Part shown: positions 10,829 through 24,154 of the stretch, piece after piece
How the letters are laid out: every line of letters begins with the position of its first letter
How positions within the stretch are numbered: position 1 is the first letter of the stretch
Assembly (NCBI GenBank): GCA_033439265.1
Contig: JAVTVX010000012.1
Coordinates: 15,721,501 to 15,785,500 of the forward strand
Length of the DNA stretch: 64,000 nt
Reading direction: 5' to 3'
Source: Dillenia suffruticosa
Lineage: Eukaryota; Streptophyta; Magnoliopsida; Dilleniales; Dilleniaceae
The notes under the pieces: model-generated
Database searches by the model: none
Seen by the model: the letters and a program-made list of their open reading frames with translations, nothing else
What the model was told of the DNA's origin: nothing
Made by a program: the position numbers and the translations under genes

Positions 10829-13800
10829 TGTCACGTCTCGAATCGGAATCGTGAACAGCCGCCCATTATCCCAGATGTTGACTTTCTATAACCAAACAAG
10901 CATAACCTCCCCATAAGTCGAAAGTTTATCAAATACCATATATCGACCTATCACATATCTATATACATAGGCCAGCCCGACCAAAATCAACAATCTCCTC
11001 AGATCATCTAATTCCTGTCAACCATGCAAGATAACATAAGGCTAACAACAGTTCTACACCAGACCTCTACTGCCATGCTCCCATCAAAGGTATGAACAGT
11101 CGCCAGTTACCCCTCCTGTGATTTAGAAGTGGCACCAAGCGAACCTAAAGGATACTTCTAGAACATGACACGTTTCCCAAAGTTAATGTACACAATAGTA
11201 CCGATCATGTCTCAATGCTATAGAATAGAGTTGAGAATTTCAATAAGATACACATAATTTTATATATAGTCATCTATTTTTATACACAATGATCTATCTA
11301 CAATCGTAATACATAAATATACAATTTCATTGGTAAATCCTTCCCAATATCATATCGAGTACTTAATCAACAGGTACGATCTCCAACAAAAGCCTCGTAT
11401 GCTGATAAGTCTCAACGCCTCCCACTATAGCTATCTCTGTACATAACGGGAAATGAGGAGTGAGTATCAAGGAAGATACCCAATGAGTGAGAGGGTATAT
11501 ATCATGTATTTAATGTGTCGGTGAAAAATAGAGTATCAAAGTTCTCAATAATTCCACATATTGTAAGAAATCGTGTATAATATTCAATTTATCATAAATC
11601 ATTCTTTTCACCTACATTTCAAACATATATGCATCTATGTCATCAAATCATACTAAAATAGAGTATGCCAAGATCAGTCCTGGTAAGGGTATACCGCGAC
11701 CAATAATGGGTGCATAGGAGGTTTTGTATGCAATAGGTTAGAAAAGCTCTCTACCCCGATGTTGACAACGGATCTTGTTAGGTGCTAAACTATGGCGCAC
11801 CATAGGCCTCCCCCTTATGGGTTCAACCTGACTAGTACCGTGTCAAATCACAATACATTTATCATTTTCTGATGTCATGTGGGATATCTTCTGCAGAAGC
11901 GTATCGGGTGCAAATATAGATCACCCTATACATTCATTATTCGTAGCTACGGAATAGAATTTACCCATCACAAAGTTATCATCATCACATGCTAGGGCCC
12001 TCGGCCCATGTAAAATATTATTATCAAATCAATCACATACCATGTCACATTTATCAAGCAAGTCAATCATTTCCACAAGGATAATTTCATAAAACATGTA
12101 TAACTCAAATGCAATGGCACGATTTCGTATTTTAAAACTCATTTGGATGCATATATAACACGTATAAAAATGTTTGTGGATACTCTATGAATTCACAAAA
12201 ATATTTCATAATTCATTGAAAATTTCACATCACATATTCATTGAATCATGCTTGTGTCAGAAAATATTTTAAAACATGATATTATGCATTAGACATATAA
12301 TATAATAAATCTTACTCACTATATATGGGAGGGTCAGTCACTTCCTACCAAGTACCATAAGTGTTGAAAGTGTTTTCTCTCATTTGGCCACCACTCGTGT
12401 GCCTACAATGGCAACACAATACATATATGAGGATTTGTGTCATGATTTGAATTTATTAGGTTAAGTTGTATTCTAGCAATTCTTTCCTCTAACATTAAGG
12501 TTAGGGTATCCTAAGGCATGCTCTATCCCTTTTTCCATCATTCTTATCATATATTCTTTACAATTCATTCAATTAGTACACATTTCATCACCCCAACACA
12601 ACACATGTGCTTTTAGTTCATTATTCGTGGTTTCTGCACATATGCACCTTTGCGCAGTTGTGGAAAAATGGTCATAATGTCTACTACACAGCTCCAAATC
12701 ATATGCTTCCTATTTCATTTTAAAGCTAAGAGACAGCACTACAACTTTCGTTTTGAATGTTTCTTCAGATTCTAATCGCAGAATTTTAGGAAAACCAATC
12801 TTTGTCTCAGTTTTGTTCCAAACGTCTACTCTGTCTTGTCTTCGTAAAAATGCAATAACTCCTTGCACACGATTCCAATTCAAATGAATTTTGGATATAT
12901 TATAGATGAGACATATACCTACAACTTTCACGTTGAAAATGTTTCTTAATTCAGTCCAGAAAAGAGTCGAAATAGGTCACAAAAAAGGCAGTTGATCTGA
13001 GACCGAAAACAGAGTAAAAATTTGCATAATTTTGGGAGATTTTGTATAACTTTTGATTCCCTCATGCAAATTGACTGAAATTTTCACAATTGGTGGCTAA
13101 GAGGGAGATCTACAATCTTTGCATTTTTTCAAACAATGGCTAGAAGGGAGTCGTGCAACACTACTGTTTTTGGTGTTGGAAATGGGTGACCTTTGTTGAG
13201 TTTCAGAAGAGTGGATGTAACTTTTGACATAGGGGCCGGATTGAGGTGATTCTTATCTCATTGGAAAGATAAGACCTAGATCTACAAATTATATAACTGG
13301 AGTATTTGCTAATTCAGACCATAAGATACCTCAAAATAGAGACTAAGTCACGAACAAAAACAGAGTTAAAGCAGGACAGAACAAATATTTCTTTGTAGAA
13401 TACTTAACTTTGACAAATTACTAAAAATCAAATTCTCTTCAGAATTAAACGAATCATATCTCATGTTAAAGCTCTGTGAGTCTAGTTTCAACTAAAATTA
13501 ACTTAGTTTAGTTTGCTTTTGTGCAGAAAATGTTATGACCAAAACAATACAGCATTGTCAGAATTTCTTACCTCTTTGAAACTTTTAGTCTCTCTCTAGA
13601 TCCACTTGGTTAGGTTTCTCCTTTCCTCCCAATTTTGGATATGTTAAACTAGGGTTTGTGAGAAATGAATTTATGTAAAAATATTTAGCTATTGTTGTAA
13701 GAAAAATTTAGATTTCCTACCTTGAACTCACGGTTTTGGAGAGGAGAATGGAGAGCATTTTCTTGACTTCTTTGGATTTGTTTGGTCACCCAAAGCGCAA

Positions 13801-14666
13801 TCCCTCTCTCTCTCCCATGTTTTGTACTCTTTCACCTAACAAATCTCACTTTCTCACACTACAAGCATACTCTTTCTCACACTACACTCAACTCCTCATT
13901 AATGTTACGTCTCCCAATAACCAAATCCAAAGGTTCACAAAATTTGATCCAACTCCAAGTTAATCCTCACCCTTGGTTTGTTCCCAAGAAACCCTCACAT
14001 TTCACTCAATGAATAGCTCTCTTTGCCCCCCACTAACTCAATCCAATGGTCCAAATAATTCATCTCACCACTTATTCAATTTCAACTATTGGATCAACTC
14101 TTCAAATGCCCAAAAAAGTCTCATCTCTCTCTATCTCACGTCCTCTCTCTTTCCCTCTCTCTTCTCGCTTGTTTGGTCATGATTTTGGGAGAAGGAATCA
14201 TTTGCCAAATAGTTTTAAATTTTTGTTAATTGCAAAAGAGTCTCTTGACTTATAAAAATTATATTTTGACCCCGAAAGTTTTATAATTCTAAGTTATACA
14301 CAAAATCTTGTATTAGGTCTAATTTAATTTATCTCGCATCAAAACGTGATCGTTTAGTCTTTCCGAGACATATTCGACCCGTTTGGGTTTTTACCGATAA
14401 ATTTCTAAAAAAAATTTAGGATTTAACTCTACGAAATAAGATTTACTCAATTTGATGTAGTTATACACTTTAGAGTCATTTTTATTATGTTTGGACCATT
14501 TGTGGTCATTTTGGAATTTTTTTTTCAACGATTTTAATCGATATTTGTTTGGGGATCATTGTAACGGAAAAATTTCTTAATGAAATTTCTATATAGAACA
14601 TGAGTGATATCATATAGAAAATGAAATGGAATACAATAATGTGTACACTGAGGTATCAACATTACA
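10829..14666. mobile_element. 3.84-kb solo-LTR-like insertion inside the Helitron, TSD ATTTG
   Basis: The insert begins TGTCACGTCTCG and ends ATCAACATTACA, so it has TG...CA (TGT...ACA) ends. It is flanked by a perfect 5-bp repeat ATTTG (10824-10828 and 14667-14671). Removing the insert and one ATTTG joins the two Helitron halves in frame at the PLLF block, strong evidence for exact borders. No gag or pol motif was recognised inside, and the start does not recur within, so it looks like one long LTR rather than a full element. Long LTRs starting TGTCACG are typical of some gypsy chromoviruses (Tekay/Del type); that assignment is inference. Open frames around 13736-14255 are short and unsupported. 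Confidence 0.75.
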
Positions 14667-17605
14667 ATTTGTTAAAGGAGAAACCGATTGGCATGGGGCA
14701 ATACAAAGAAGAGTTATCCATGCCAATGGTCAATCCGTTGACATTATTTGCCCCGGACAATATATAACTTTTGTTCAAAATTGTACAACTACTAAAAAGT
14801 TTTTACAAAAAAAAAAAAAAATAGGTGTGTTTAAATGTTTTATACATATTTCAGTTTTTTATATTCGCTTATTTTGCTTAGAATCTTGATTTATACAAAT
14901 TATTTTGTGTTACAATTGCAAAGAACAAAGTCCAAAAGAAACAGACAACCATGTCATGTCAAGAATATTATCCGTACAAGTTTTAGATGCGTCAAAATGA
15001 TAGATTATGGTTGTTACACACCGAAAGACTCTTGCAATAGTTTTCGATTGAATATTATATTAAGATTGAATCTACTCGCCTTAACTACTTTTGACATAAA
15101 CAAAAGAAAATCAAAATTAATGTTTATCAAGGCCTTTTAGATAGTATAACTGCTAGTGAAAAAAGTGCAAAAAAAGTTGGGAAATGTATTATATATCATT
15201 CATTGGTGGTTCTAAGGATATGAGGTGACAATACATGGATGCTATGACACTTGTCCAAAAGTATGGAAAGCTAGATATCTTCCTCACAATGATATGTAAT
15301 CCATCTATGCCTGAGATAAAAGATTGTTTGTTAAAAAAGTATGAAGCTCAAAATAGACCAGATTTGATTGCCTGTATTTTTCAAGAAACACTTGAAGAGA
15401 TGAAAAATGATCTTTTTAAGAAAAATCTCTTTGGACAAGTAGCTGCTTACACATATATGATAAAATTCTAGAAAATGGGACTACCACATGCACATTTCTT
15501 AATCATCTTAAAAGATCAATTTAAGATGTATTCTCCATAAGCTTATGATAGGATTGTGTGTGCAGAGTTACCACATAAAAATTCTTCTCCACATTTACAC
15601 TAGCTGGTACTCAAACATATGATCTATGGACCAGGTGGAGTTTTGGATCCCAATAGTCCATGCATGCATCAAAATGAGAAGTGTAAATTTGCATATCCAA
15701 AAGACTGTTGTGAATTCACTACCCATTATAATGTTTCTTATCCTATTTATAGAAGACACAATAATGGAAGATTTGATATGTTTCATAATCAAAAGTTAGA
15801 CTATCGTTGGGTTGTATCTTATAACCCATATCTTCTTTCTAAGTTTAATGGCCATATAAATGTGGAGATACCTTCAATAATTCAAGCAGTTAAATGTCTC
15901 AACAAATATATCTATAAAGGTCATGCAAAGATCATGTATCATCTATATGCAACCTAGGAATATAATGTAGCTGATAAAATTGTCAACTTCGAGTCTGCTC
16001 GATAGATATATGCTCTAGAATAAATATAGAGAATTTTCAAATTTGATTTAAACGAGATATATCCTCTGTTGTGCTTGTTCATCTTGAAAATTTTCAAACT
16101 ATTTCATTTGATGAGAATGAGATATTAGAAGATATTGTTGATAAAGAAAGATTTTCCAGACCAATGCTAATCGAATTTTTTTGGATGAATCAATTTCATT
16201 AGAAAGCAAAAGATCTAAAATGTCTATATAAAGATTTTTCACAACACTTTATCTGGAACAATGATGCTAGGATATGGAAAGCTAGAAAAAACAGGTCTGT
16301 TCATGTTGTATTTGCTCATCCAATTGAAGGCAAGAGATATTATTTGCGATTACTACTGATGCATGTCAAAAGACCAACATCTTATGATAACCTAAAACTT
16401 GTTAATGGTGATTTGGCATAGACTTTTAGACAAGCCGCAGAATGAAGTGGTCTTTTGTAATCAAATGATGCCACAAATGAATATCTTGAAGAAGCCTCTT
16501 TATATCAAATGCCAGCTACTGAGCCATTTGTTTGCTATCATTTTAGTACATTGTATTCCAAATGATCCTAAGGAACTTTGGGACAAATATGAAAGATGCT
16601 TAACAAAGAGATAATTACTATCATATGATCAAGTCAGAAACCAAGTGCTCTATCATATCCAAGATCATTTGAAACTGATGGGAAAAGCCATAAATGACTA
16701 CAAGCTGATATCTTTCCCATTAAGAATCTCAAGCATTGAAAACCAAAGAAGAGAAATTACAGTTAAAATGAATATAATTGTCATGCCTGAAAATTTAGTC
16801 ACAATTTCAATGCTGAATCAAGAACAAAAAATGGATATTCTTTGATTATGGACAAAATAGAAAGTAATATGCTAGCAGCATTTTTTATAGATGGCGTTGG
16901 AAGATCAGGCAAAACTTTCTTATATCATGCAATATTTGCTTCCACGGGATCAAACAGTCATATTGCTTTAGCTACTACAACTTCTGGAGTTGCAGCATCA
17001 ATTCTTCTAGGAGGTCAAACGACCCATTCTAGATTCAAAATACCAATAAATTATGATGATAAGCAAGTTTGTAATATAAGCAAACAAAGTTTTGTTAGTG
17101 AGTTGATAAGAAAAGCGAAAGTTATCATATGAGATGAAGCAATAATGGCTAAAATGTAAGCAATCGAGTCTTTTAATGAGATGTTAAAAGATATTATGTC
17201 TGTTGATATCATTCTTGGAGGCAAAGTTGTCATTTTTTGTGGAGATTTTAGGCAAACTTTACTTGTGGTACGAAACCGCCAATGAAATGATATTATATCT
17301 ACAAGTTTTATTGCATCTTACCTTTGGTCACAGCTACAACATATCAAACTTTGTCAAGATATGCAAGCTTACTAAATCCCTTTGTTTTCCACTTTTCTGT
17401 TGAGAATAGGGAATGGTGAAGAACTATCTTTTTTAGACAATAAAATAACAATTCCCTTATCTCTGCTTATTTTATTTACTGATGATAAAATATCACTCAA
17501 TTTGTTAATAGATACAGTCTTTCCTCCTGTAAATAATTTTTCTTTTGATCTATCATTATTATGAATAGAGCTATATCGACCACTAAAAATGATTTTGTTG
17601 AATCT
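14667..17605 (+). pseudogene. Helitron Rep-helicase relic, 3' part (Rep HUH domain and PIF1-like helicase)
   Basis: The relic continues from the insertion with VKGETDWHG. At 15235-15470 it gives LVQKYGKLDIFLTMICNP, RPDLIA and AAYTYMIKF. The Rep HUH motif LPHAHFLI starts at 15481, and near 15885-15930 comes the Tyr-containing KYIYKGH motif of the Rep active site. The helicase follows: Walker A DGVGRSGKTF near 16890, ATTTSGVAASIL, AHSRF-like and CNISKQS blocks. Walker B is broken as II*DEA at about 17125, where TGG became TGA. Then come GGKVVIFCGDFRQ, FLLRIGNGEE near 17390 and a NRAI..TKNDFVD-like segment. Homology stops at about 17605, before the helicase C-terminus. Many stops and frameshifts are present. 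Confidence 0.9.
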
Positions 17606-19387
17606 CCCTTTGCCACCCTTTATTTTTTCTCTTGCTCATCCTCTCCTTTTTACTCCTTCAGTAACCCACCTCAAATCTAACCACATCTCGTGCTTCTTTC
17701 GCTTCTTCTATGTCCAAATTCTTCCATCTGCTTCCAAATCATTTTCATTCTCTTTCCTTCCAATCATCATCACATCACCATCACTACATTCTCTTCCTAA
17801 TCTCCTACGTACACCTGTTTCTATATTCTACAAGTAAATAATTGAAACCCCCTATTCCTCTACTCTGCAAGTAATTAATTGAGACCCAGGAAAAAATATG
17901 TAAATAATCTACTCATAGAATATCAAAAAATGATAACAAAGTTTTAAACTTTTCCAAAAATATATATATATATATTTTGCTTCGTAGATGTTAAGAATGA
18001 CTTAAACCTTTTAAAGATGGTTCTTGTTTAAAACTATTCAAATTCATGAATTTGAGATTTCTCTTTTCGGTTATCATTTCAAATTTTTGATATTCCATTT
18101 TTACATTTCTAATGATTTATTTGAATTGATGATTATTATTTCATATAAATTGTTCTTGTGATTTATGAAATGATATTTTTTAGAAAAGTGTTTCTTTTAG
18201 TTCATAGATGTTAGAATAACTTAAACATTTCAATGACAATTTCTAAATTTTTTTATCAATTATCATTTCAACTTTTTGATATCTCATTTTTATATTTTTG
18301 ATGGCTCATTTCAATTAATGATTCTTATTTGATATCAATTGTTCCCTAATCTCATGCATTCTTATAAAGATTTTAGGTCATTTCTGCACATAAAATTTTC
18401 TCATGAAGTACTCTAACAACTCATCTTTTTTTCATCTCGCCTCTAAATACAAAAAATTCAAAAAATATTACTGCCATTTACTTAATAACTAATATCAATA
18501 TAATTTTTTTTCTCCTTACAAATTTTATACCCAAATTAGTAATCCAAATTATGGATATTCTTTGTATTGTTATTCACACAATACCATAGAGGATGACTCC
18601 AACAGTGAAAGGTGCAAGAAAATTCTAAAAAATTATCATCATCAACCAAGAGTAAGTATTGGCAAGGTTTTTTTTTTCAGTTTCTTTTCTTTTATAAGGA
18701 GAAACCCTATCAAATATGATTTTTTAAAAACTTTTAAAAAAAAGAGCTTTTTTTATTGAAGAAAAATTTGAAAAGTAACTTTTAAGCAAAAACTTATGGG
18801 AAGAGTTTTTACTTCTCATTTTTTTAATAATCTAACTTTTTCAGAAATTTATATTTTTTTTCTATTTATATTTTCACATAATTGTTTTTATTCCATTAAT
18901 ATACTCATTTAAATGATACAAAATTTCAAATATATTTATTAATTTTTAACTTTTAACTTTACTTTAAGAGTAAAAAAGTAAAAAAAAAAATTAACTACTT
19001 TATTTCAAAAGTAAAAAAACCAAACAACTTTTAACTTTTTTTAAAAGTAATTAATTTATACTTTTCCTTAAAAGAAGAAGATAAGTTAAAAAAAAAAATC
19101 CAACCAAACATGCACTAATTTCTATCATTTATCTTTCTTTTAACAATACCATTAATCACATTACTTGTTACAAATGTAGACCAATGATTTTCACCATGTA
19201 GCAAGCCTACATAAATTATGAAATTGCTGATCTCATAAAAAATATTCATAAAAATCCAATTGCTCTGATCTTTAGACCCAAGTTCCACAACTTTCATGGT
19301 AACATGAAATTCAAAATATCAAGATATTAAATTTACTTGCATTTTGATTTTCTTATATCATAACTAATATTTATCTTCGGAAAATAG
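17606..19387. other. Non-coding sequence after the broken helicase; contains a tandem duplication
   Basis: From 17606 the sequence changes abruptly to a C/T-rich stretch unlike the helicase. About 17983-18155 and 18201-18345 are diverged direct copies: TAGATGTTA(a)GAATGACTTAAAC recurs, and TATCATTTCAA(a/c)TTTTTGATAT recurs. A poly-purine/AT-rich region follows around 18660-19100. One possible exon-like piece lies at 18550-18650, ending in a gtaagt donor, but its product is not recognised. Confidence 0.5.
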
Positions 19388-19466
19388 GCATTTGTCTGTA
19401 AACAAAACTCAATACAAGTATTGTTTTTGATCCACCAATTCCACAAGTCTTTGCACTTAAAACATG
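19388..19466 (+). pseudogene. Possible OB-fold exon of an RPA1-like gene
   Basis: The segment is bounded by an AG acceptor (aaaatag) and a GTATGT donor. One frame reads TSIVFDPPIPQVFALKTW, similar in pattern to the T-K-(I/V)-x-(I/F)-N/D-x-x-IP-E/Q stretch that ends an OB-fold in plant RPA1-like proteins. An upstream stop in the same frame argues it is decayed. Plant Helitrons often carry RPA-like genes next to Rep-helicase, so position supports the call. Resemblance is limited. Confidence 0.35.
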
Positions 19467-21361
19467 GTATGTATAAATACGAAAAAGTATTAAAAAACCA
19501 TAGATCATGTATAAAAATTAAAAGGTGATCTCAAAAAAACTGTTTCACAAATCAAACCAAATAATACAACCATTAACTAAGGATCAAGTGTACCATATAA
19601 GCAAACTGCTTGTATCAATAGTTACCGTACATACATACAAACCTAGTATATTTATAATTATTTTTAGACTACCCCCTTTATAACAATCAGTTCTTAGTTT
19701 ATCCCACTTATATATTACTTTCAGGTTATGTTCTTAAAATCCTTTTATCAGATTTTTCTTGTCTTTTGGCTTTCTCTATTACTCATCATTCATGTTATGT
19801 TCTCTTTTCATCCCATACTACTATCATGACTCTATCTCTAATATCTTTGAGAACTAAAATTGATGAGTTATAGTTGTAGGGGAATCATTATAGTTGCACC
19901 GTGAAATCTAAAATTTCTTCAAATGCATTGTGATTGATCAAAATGTTGAATTGTGTACTATTGGTTTATCTTGGTAGGTTTATCACTTAATACAATATTC
20001 TTCAGTTTTACAAAAATAAAATTTCTCAATATTATGAGTTTGTATCCATCTCTTCTATCTTCCACTTAATTGATTAAAATGGAAAATGTTATTATTTTAA
20101 ATATAAAATTTTATTAGATTTCATTTTTCTTAATATTTTTTTATTAGATGGAAAAAATTATAATTAGTTTCACATACAAGTTCTATATCAAAAGGTATTT
20201 TTTTGTACCGTTGGACGAATTTTTGAAAGATAACAAGAAAAATTAATGATTCGTTTTAATATTATCTAGTATCATATCTTTATATAATTGATTTATCATA
20301 TCTATGACTAAATCAATATCTCATATAAAGTTTTGGCTCCTTAAAGGAAAATAGAAAGTTTTTCATTGCTTCTATTGTTTTATCTTTTTATATTCCGAAA
20401 ACTACTATGTCAACACTTTTTAGATTCTCATTTATGGAAGTCACTAATCTTAGTATAGTTAATGTTCGATTCTATGGGTCTTTTTTTGTATTCTAAATTC
20501 TATAAAATTTTGTTTGTGAAATATCGGAGGTGAGGGATGTCTACCTTGATACATCTGCTGTTTGAACCAATTCCAAACACAAACAGTTTTTAAATATCTA
20601 TAATGCCTCATTACTTTTTGGTTCTACTTGAAAATTTTGTTTTAAGCCTTTTAATCAAAAGAGGGCTTAATTTTTATATTGTAATTATAAGAATTAGTTT
20701 TTTCATTATTTTCTCGTACATCTAATTACGTCTGCCACATGGGTGCATTCTAAGCCTACTTACATTCGTCAAATCCAATTTGTATACATTTCAATTCAAC
20801 TTTTGAATTTTTTTAACTTGAAAACAGACGTTTAGTTGCAAGATTTATGTATTGAAAGTACTTTATATGCCCATGCCAAACAAAACATTCAACAAGTTTA
20901 AATGTAGAATTTCCTTATCCGAACTATTAGTACCATCCATATCTAAGGATTTTAGACTCAAATAACAAAATTTGATTTTTCATAAAAAGCATAATTTAAC
21001 AATTGAGATTTTAATAAGATCTTACAAATATATAAACTAGGATAGGTGAAGATTTATTATATACATACTAGAGCTCTTGAAATATCCTTACACACTATAT
21101 TATTTCGTTTTATATAAATTTAATTGCTTCTTCAACCAGATGTTGTAAAAAATATTATGTTTCTTTTCCTGCTTATTTACCTAACATTTATGTACATGGA
21201 CTCTTTGTTTTACTCCCAACACAGACATGTCGATACGGGTGCGTTACAACTTCTTCAAAGTACTTGGTCAACAACCAAGGGCACTTGTATCCATAAAATT
21301 ATTATTACTAATTACATATTATCTATAAAGGGATAAACTTATTGGACAAAAGGAAATATGA
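19467..21361. other. No convincing gene; AT-rich, possibly introns of the RPA-like relic
   Basis: No family motif was seen. An open frame at 21124-21336 contains a possible acceptor (ccaacacag at about 21223) but its product is not recognisable. If the flanking RPA-like pieces belong to one gene, this would be mostly intronic or decayed. Confidence 0.35.
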
Positions 21362-22180
21362 ACATAGCAAACTAAAACCAAGAGTTCTACACCACAACCT
21401 GTGTGAAATGTGGAGAACGAACTGATATATGGATATGGATATAAATTATGGATTTTGCAAGCACATAACTGGAAAACCAGTACCAAAATATGAGTATCAT
21501 TATAAATCTCATTTATTTTCCTATATTTTTAATAATAATTTACACTAAATTGAATAAAAAATTGAATCGATTTGAAATTTGCAGACTCAAATTGTATGTT
21601 CAAGTCTCGATGGTCTTTTGAATGCGTATGTTGATGATAATTGTGGAAAAATCATTTGTACTCATCGACTTTCGACATTTGGAACAAAAAAACAGGTATT
21701 CTGAAATTTTCTCTATCTATGTTATGACTTGAAATAATTAAAAGTCATATTGTTCATATATTATTTCTCTATTATAGGGAGGAATTTTGGATATCCATGC
21801 CATCAATTCAAAAAACAACCAATAGATGTTCAACACTCAACTCAAAGCCTTCACTTTTCACTCCAAACAAAATCTCGGTATAGGATATACACTTTTAGCA
21901 TTGCTTCCGATCACAAACAAGATGGATATCTTACAAATCAATCCAAATGAAATGACACCATTTATTTCAGTTGAAAGAATAGAATCAGGTAGTCAGCATC
22001 AAGTGAAAAATAGTTGCTATCTTCTTTTGAAAAAATATCAGGTAAAACCTTTGTATCAAAACCAGTAATGGCACAAAACATATTCACTCCATCAGCAACA
22101 AGTAAATCAATCTCTACAAAACGAAGTTTAATTGAGCAGCTATCTCAAAAGAGCAAAAAACAAAAGCACTAAGATGCCAA
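21362..22180 (+). pseudogene. RPA1-like C-terminal relic with zinc-binding motif (Helitron-associated?)
   Basis: About 21390-21490 (with one frame slip) gives FYTTTCVKCGERTD, then YGFCKHITGKPVPKYEYHYK. This is a C-x2-C plus C-x-H arrangement followed by a P-x-x-Y-x-x segment, the layout of the RPA1 C-terminal zinc-ribbon OB-fold. A further exon-like piece at about 21587-21690 ends at a GTATTC donor, and another starts after an AG at 21778. The last part (about 22045-22170) is rich in Ser/Lys and ends SQKSKKQKH followed by a stop, like the basic tails of plant RPA-like proteins. The exact exon structure is uncertain. It lies 4-5 kb downstream of the helicase relic on the same strand, consistent with a Helitron accessory gene. 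Confidence 0.5.
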
Positions 22181-23575
22181 ATGCTTCAAAACTGGGCTTT
22201 TTACTTTACATAATTAACAATATGTAATATGATAGATACCTATATATATATGTCTATATATCTCTGTCTGGTACAACCACTTTGTATCTATACTTTTGTG
22301 ATGTATAACTAACTACTACACCACCTATGAACTGCAACTTAGGGGTAGTCTTAAAAATAATAATGTAGTAGTAAGTTACATATCTAACCATGTAACAAAG
22401 AATTTCTTAAATATAGATGTAAATAGATCCTATTAATCTTTTATAAGTTAGTATAAACAATCGGTCTATCTATGTGCAAAATATTATATTAGAACATTAT
22501 AACCAAATAACTTAGTTAACAATATCTATTTTGTCATTACTATGTTTCATTTGAGACATCACATTTTTTGGTAGGTTCTTAATATTTTTGTTCCCACAAC
22601 TTCGTCATCATGCTAAATACTAGATTTTATATATCACATTTTTTGGGAGTTTCTTAAAGATCATTTGAAAACGAAACTATATAAATTCCATTAATAATCC
22701 TAGAAGCAAGCCACAATCTGGTTAAACAACATTTATTTTTATTATCCTTACATTCCTAAATGCATTTTCAGACATTGGAATATCATGTTTTTTCATCTTT
22801 TATATGCCAAAAAATCCACGATACCTGGTATACAATATATATTCATGTACTATTTTAAACCAATAGCACAACTTATATCGAAATTCATAAAATTGAATGT
22901 TATATTTTTCAATGTATTCCAATCTGCATATGTCCACGACTTGCACATCATTAGTCCCAAATAATAATAATCAAGAATGATAATTGAACTTGGTTCATAA
23001 ACTTAGAAGTAAGCCACAATCTAGTTGAACAACATCTGTAGAATAATACGGGTTACAAGAAGAATCAATGTTAAAATTTGTTTATATCACTTGTATGGTA
23101 TTTCCAGTTGCAATAAATAGCCAAACAAATGAATATTCACACATGAATAGAATAGAATGGACGACGAATCAAATTCAACTCTAGAATAGAGTAAACATAT
23201 ATTTCTCTTTATCCACGAACAAACTCAATTATCTAATAAAGTATTCATGACAAAATTATCATTTTTCTCTTATTAAAAGATTAAAATCTTGAAATCATAG
23301 AAAGATTAAATATATTCGCAAATTAATTTAATAATAATAATATTCAATATTACTTACATTTGTATTTAGGAATTACAAGATATAACATCATTATTTATCG
23401 GAAAGACAAAAAACAATACAATCGCATGCATCTATAAATCAAAAGATTGGCTATTCAAACTCAATGACAAATATATAATGGATAACTAAGAAAAATTCAT
23501 GGATAAACTCCTCATTAACAAAGGATACATAATCATATTTACACAACTATCAAATTATACATATTGAATCCAAAT
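22181..23575. other. Non-coding; one short dispersed direct repeat
   Basis: AT-rich without coding resemblance. A 32-bp block TAGAAGCAAGCCACAATCTG... at 22701-22732 recurs with few changes at 23004-23035, about 303 bp apart. No Helitron CTRR terminus with preceding hairpin could be assigned here. Confidence 0.45.
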
Positions 23576-24154
23576 TGATGGAGGTGGATTTCGCTAGACA
23601 TGGAACCGGGCCGGGCCGGGCCGATTCCGGTCCAGTTCAAGGCAGGTTCCCAGAACCGCGGGCCGGGCTGGTTGCGGTTCCTAGGCCGGGCCGGGCCGGA
23701 CCGGGCCGGTTCCAAAATTTATGTAAATTTGAACCGGCCCGGCCCTCTGAACCGGAACCGCGGGGCCGGTTCGGCCCGGTTTTTTTTTAACTTTTTTTTT
23801 AACTCTATTTTTAAATTTTACTTTATTTTTGTAACTCCATTTTTTTTTAATTTAGTTATTGTTTTGTTTTTTATTTTCTTGTAATGATTTATTTATTAAT
23901 TTTGTCTTTTTTAATTCATATTTTATAAAAAAAATAAATTAAAAATTAGAAATACAAAATTTTTAGAGTGGTTCCATCGAATTCGGTGTATGTCCACTAC
24001 CAAACTCATCACTTGGATTTTAAAATCCACTAATACTTTTTTTTTATATTATTTTGATTTTTACATCATTTTGATTTTTTTTGTTACATTATTATTATTA
24101 TTCTTCTTTTTCTTCTTTTACTTCTTATTTATCATCTTCCAAGACTTTTATGAT

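Noticed and set aside
13736..14255. Series of overlapping 69-76 residue frames
   Set aside because: Several frames overlap in pyrimidine-rich sequence inside the long LTR; none shows family resemblance or splice context.
10829..14660. Mutator-like element with an 11-bp duplication (ATTACTATTTG / ATTACAATTTG)
   Set aside because: The ends at that boundary have no inverted repeats. The alternative border gives TGT...ACA ends, a perfect 5-bp duplication and exact frame restoration.
23575..23884. Overlapping open frames rich in Gly, Pro and Arg at the left hAT end
   Set aside because: They are by-products of the GC-rich subterminal array; two frames are open at once and neither resembles a protein family.
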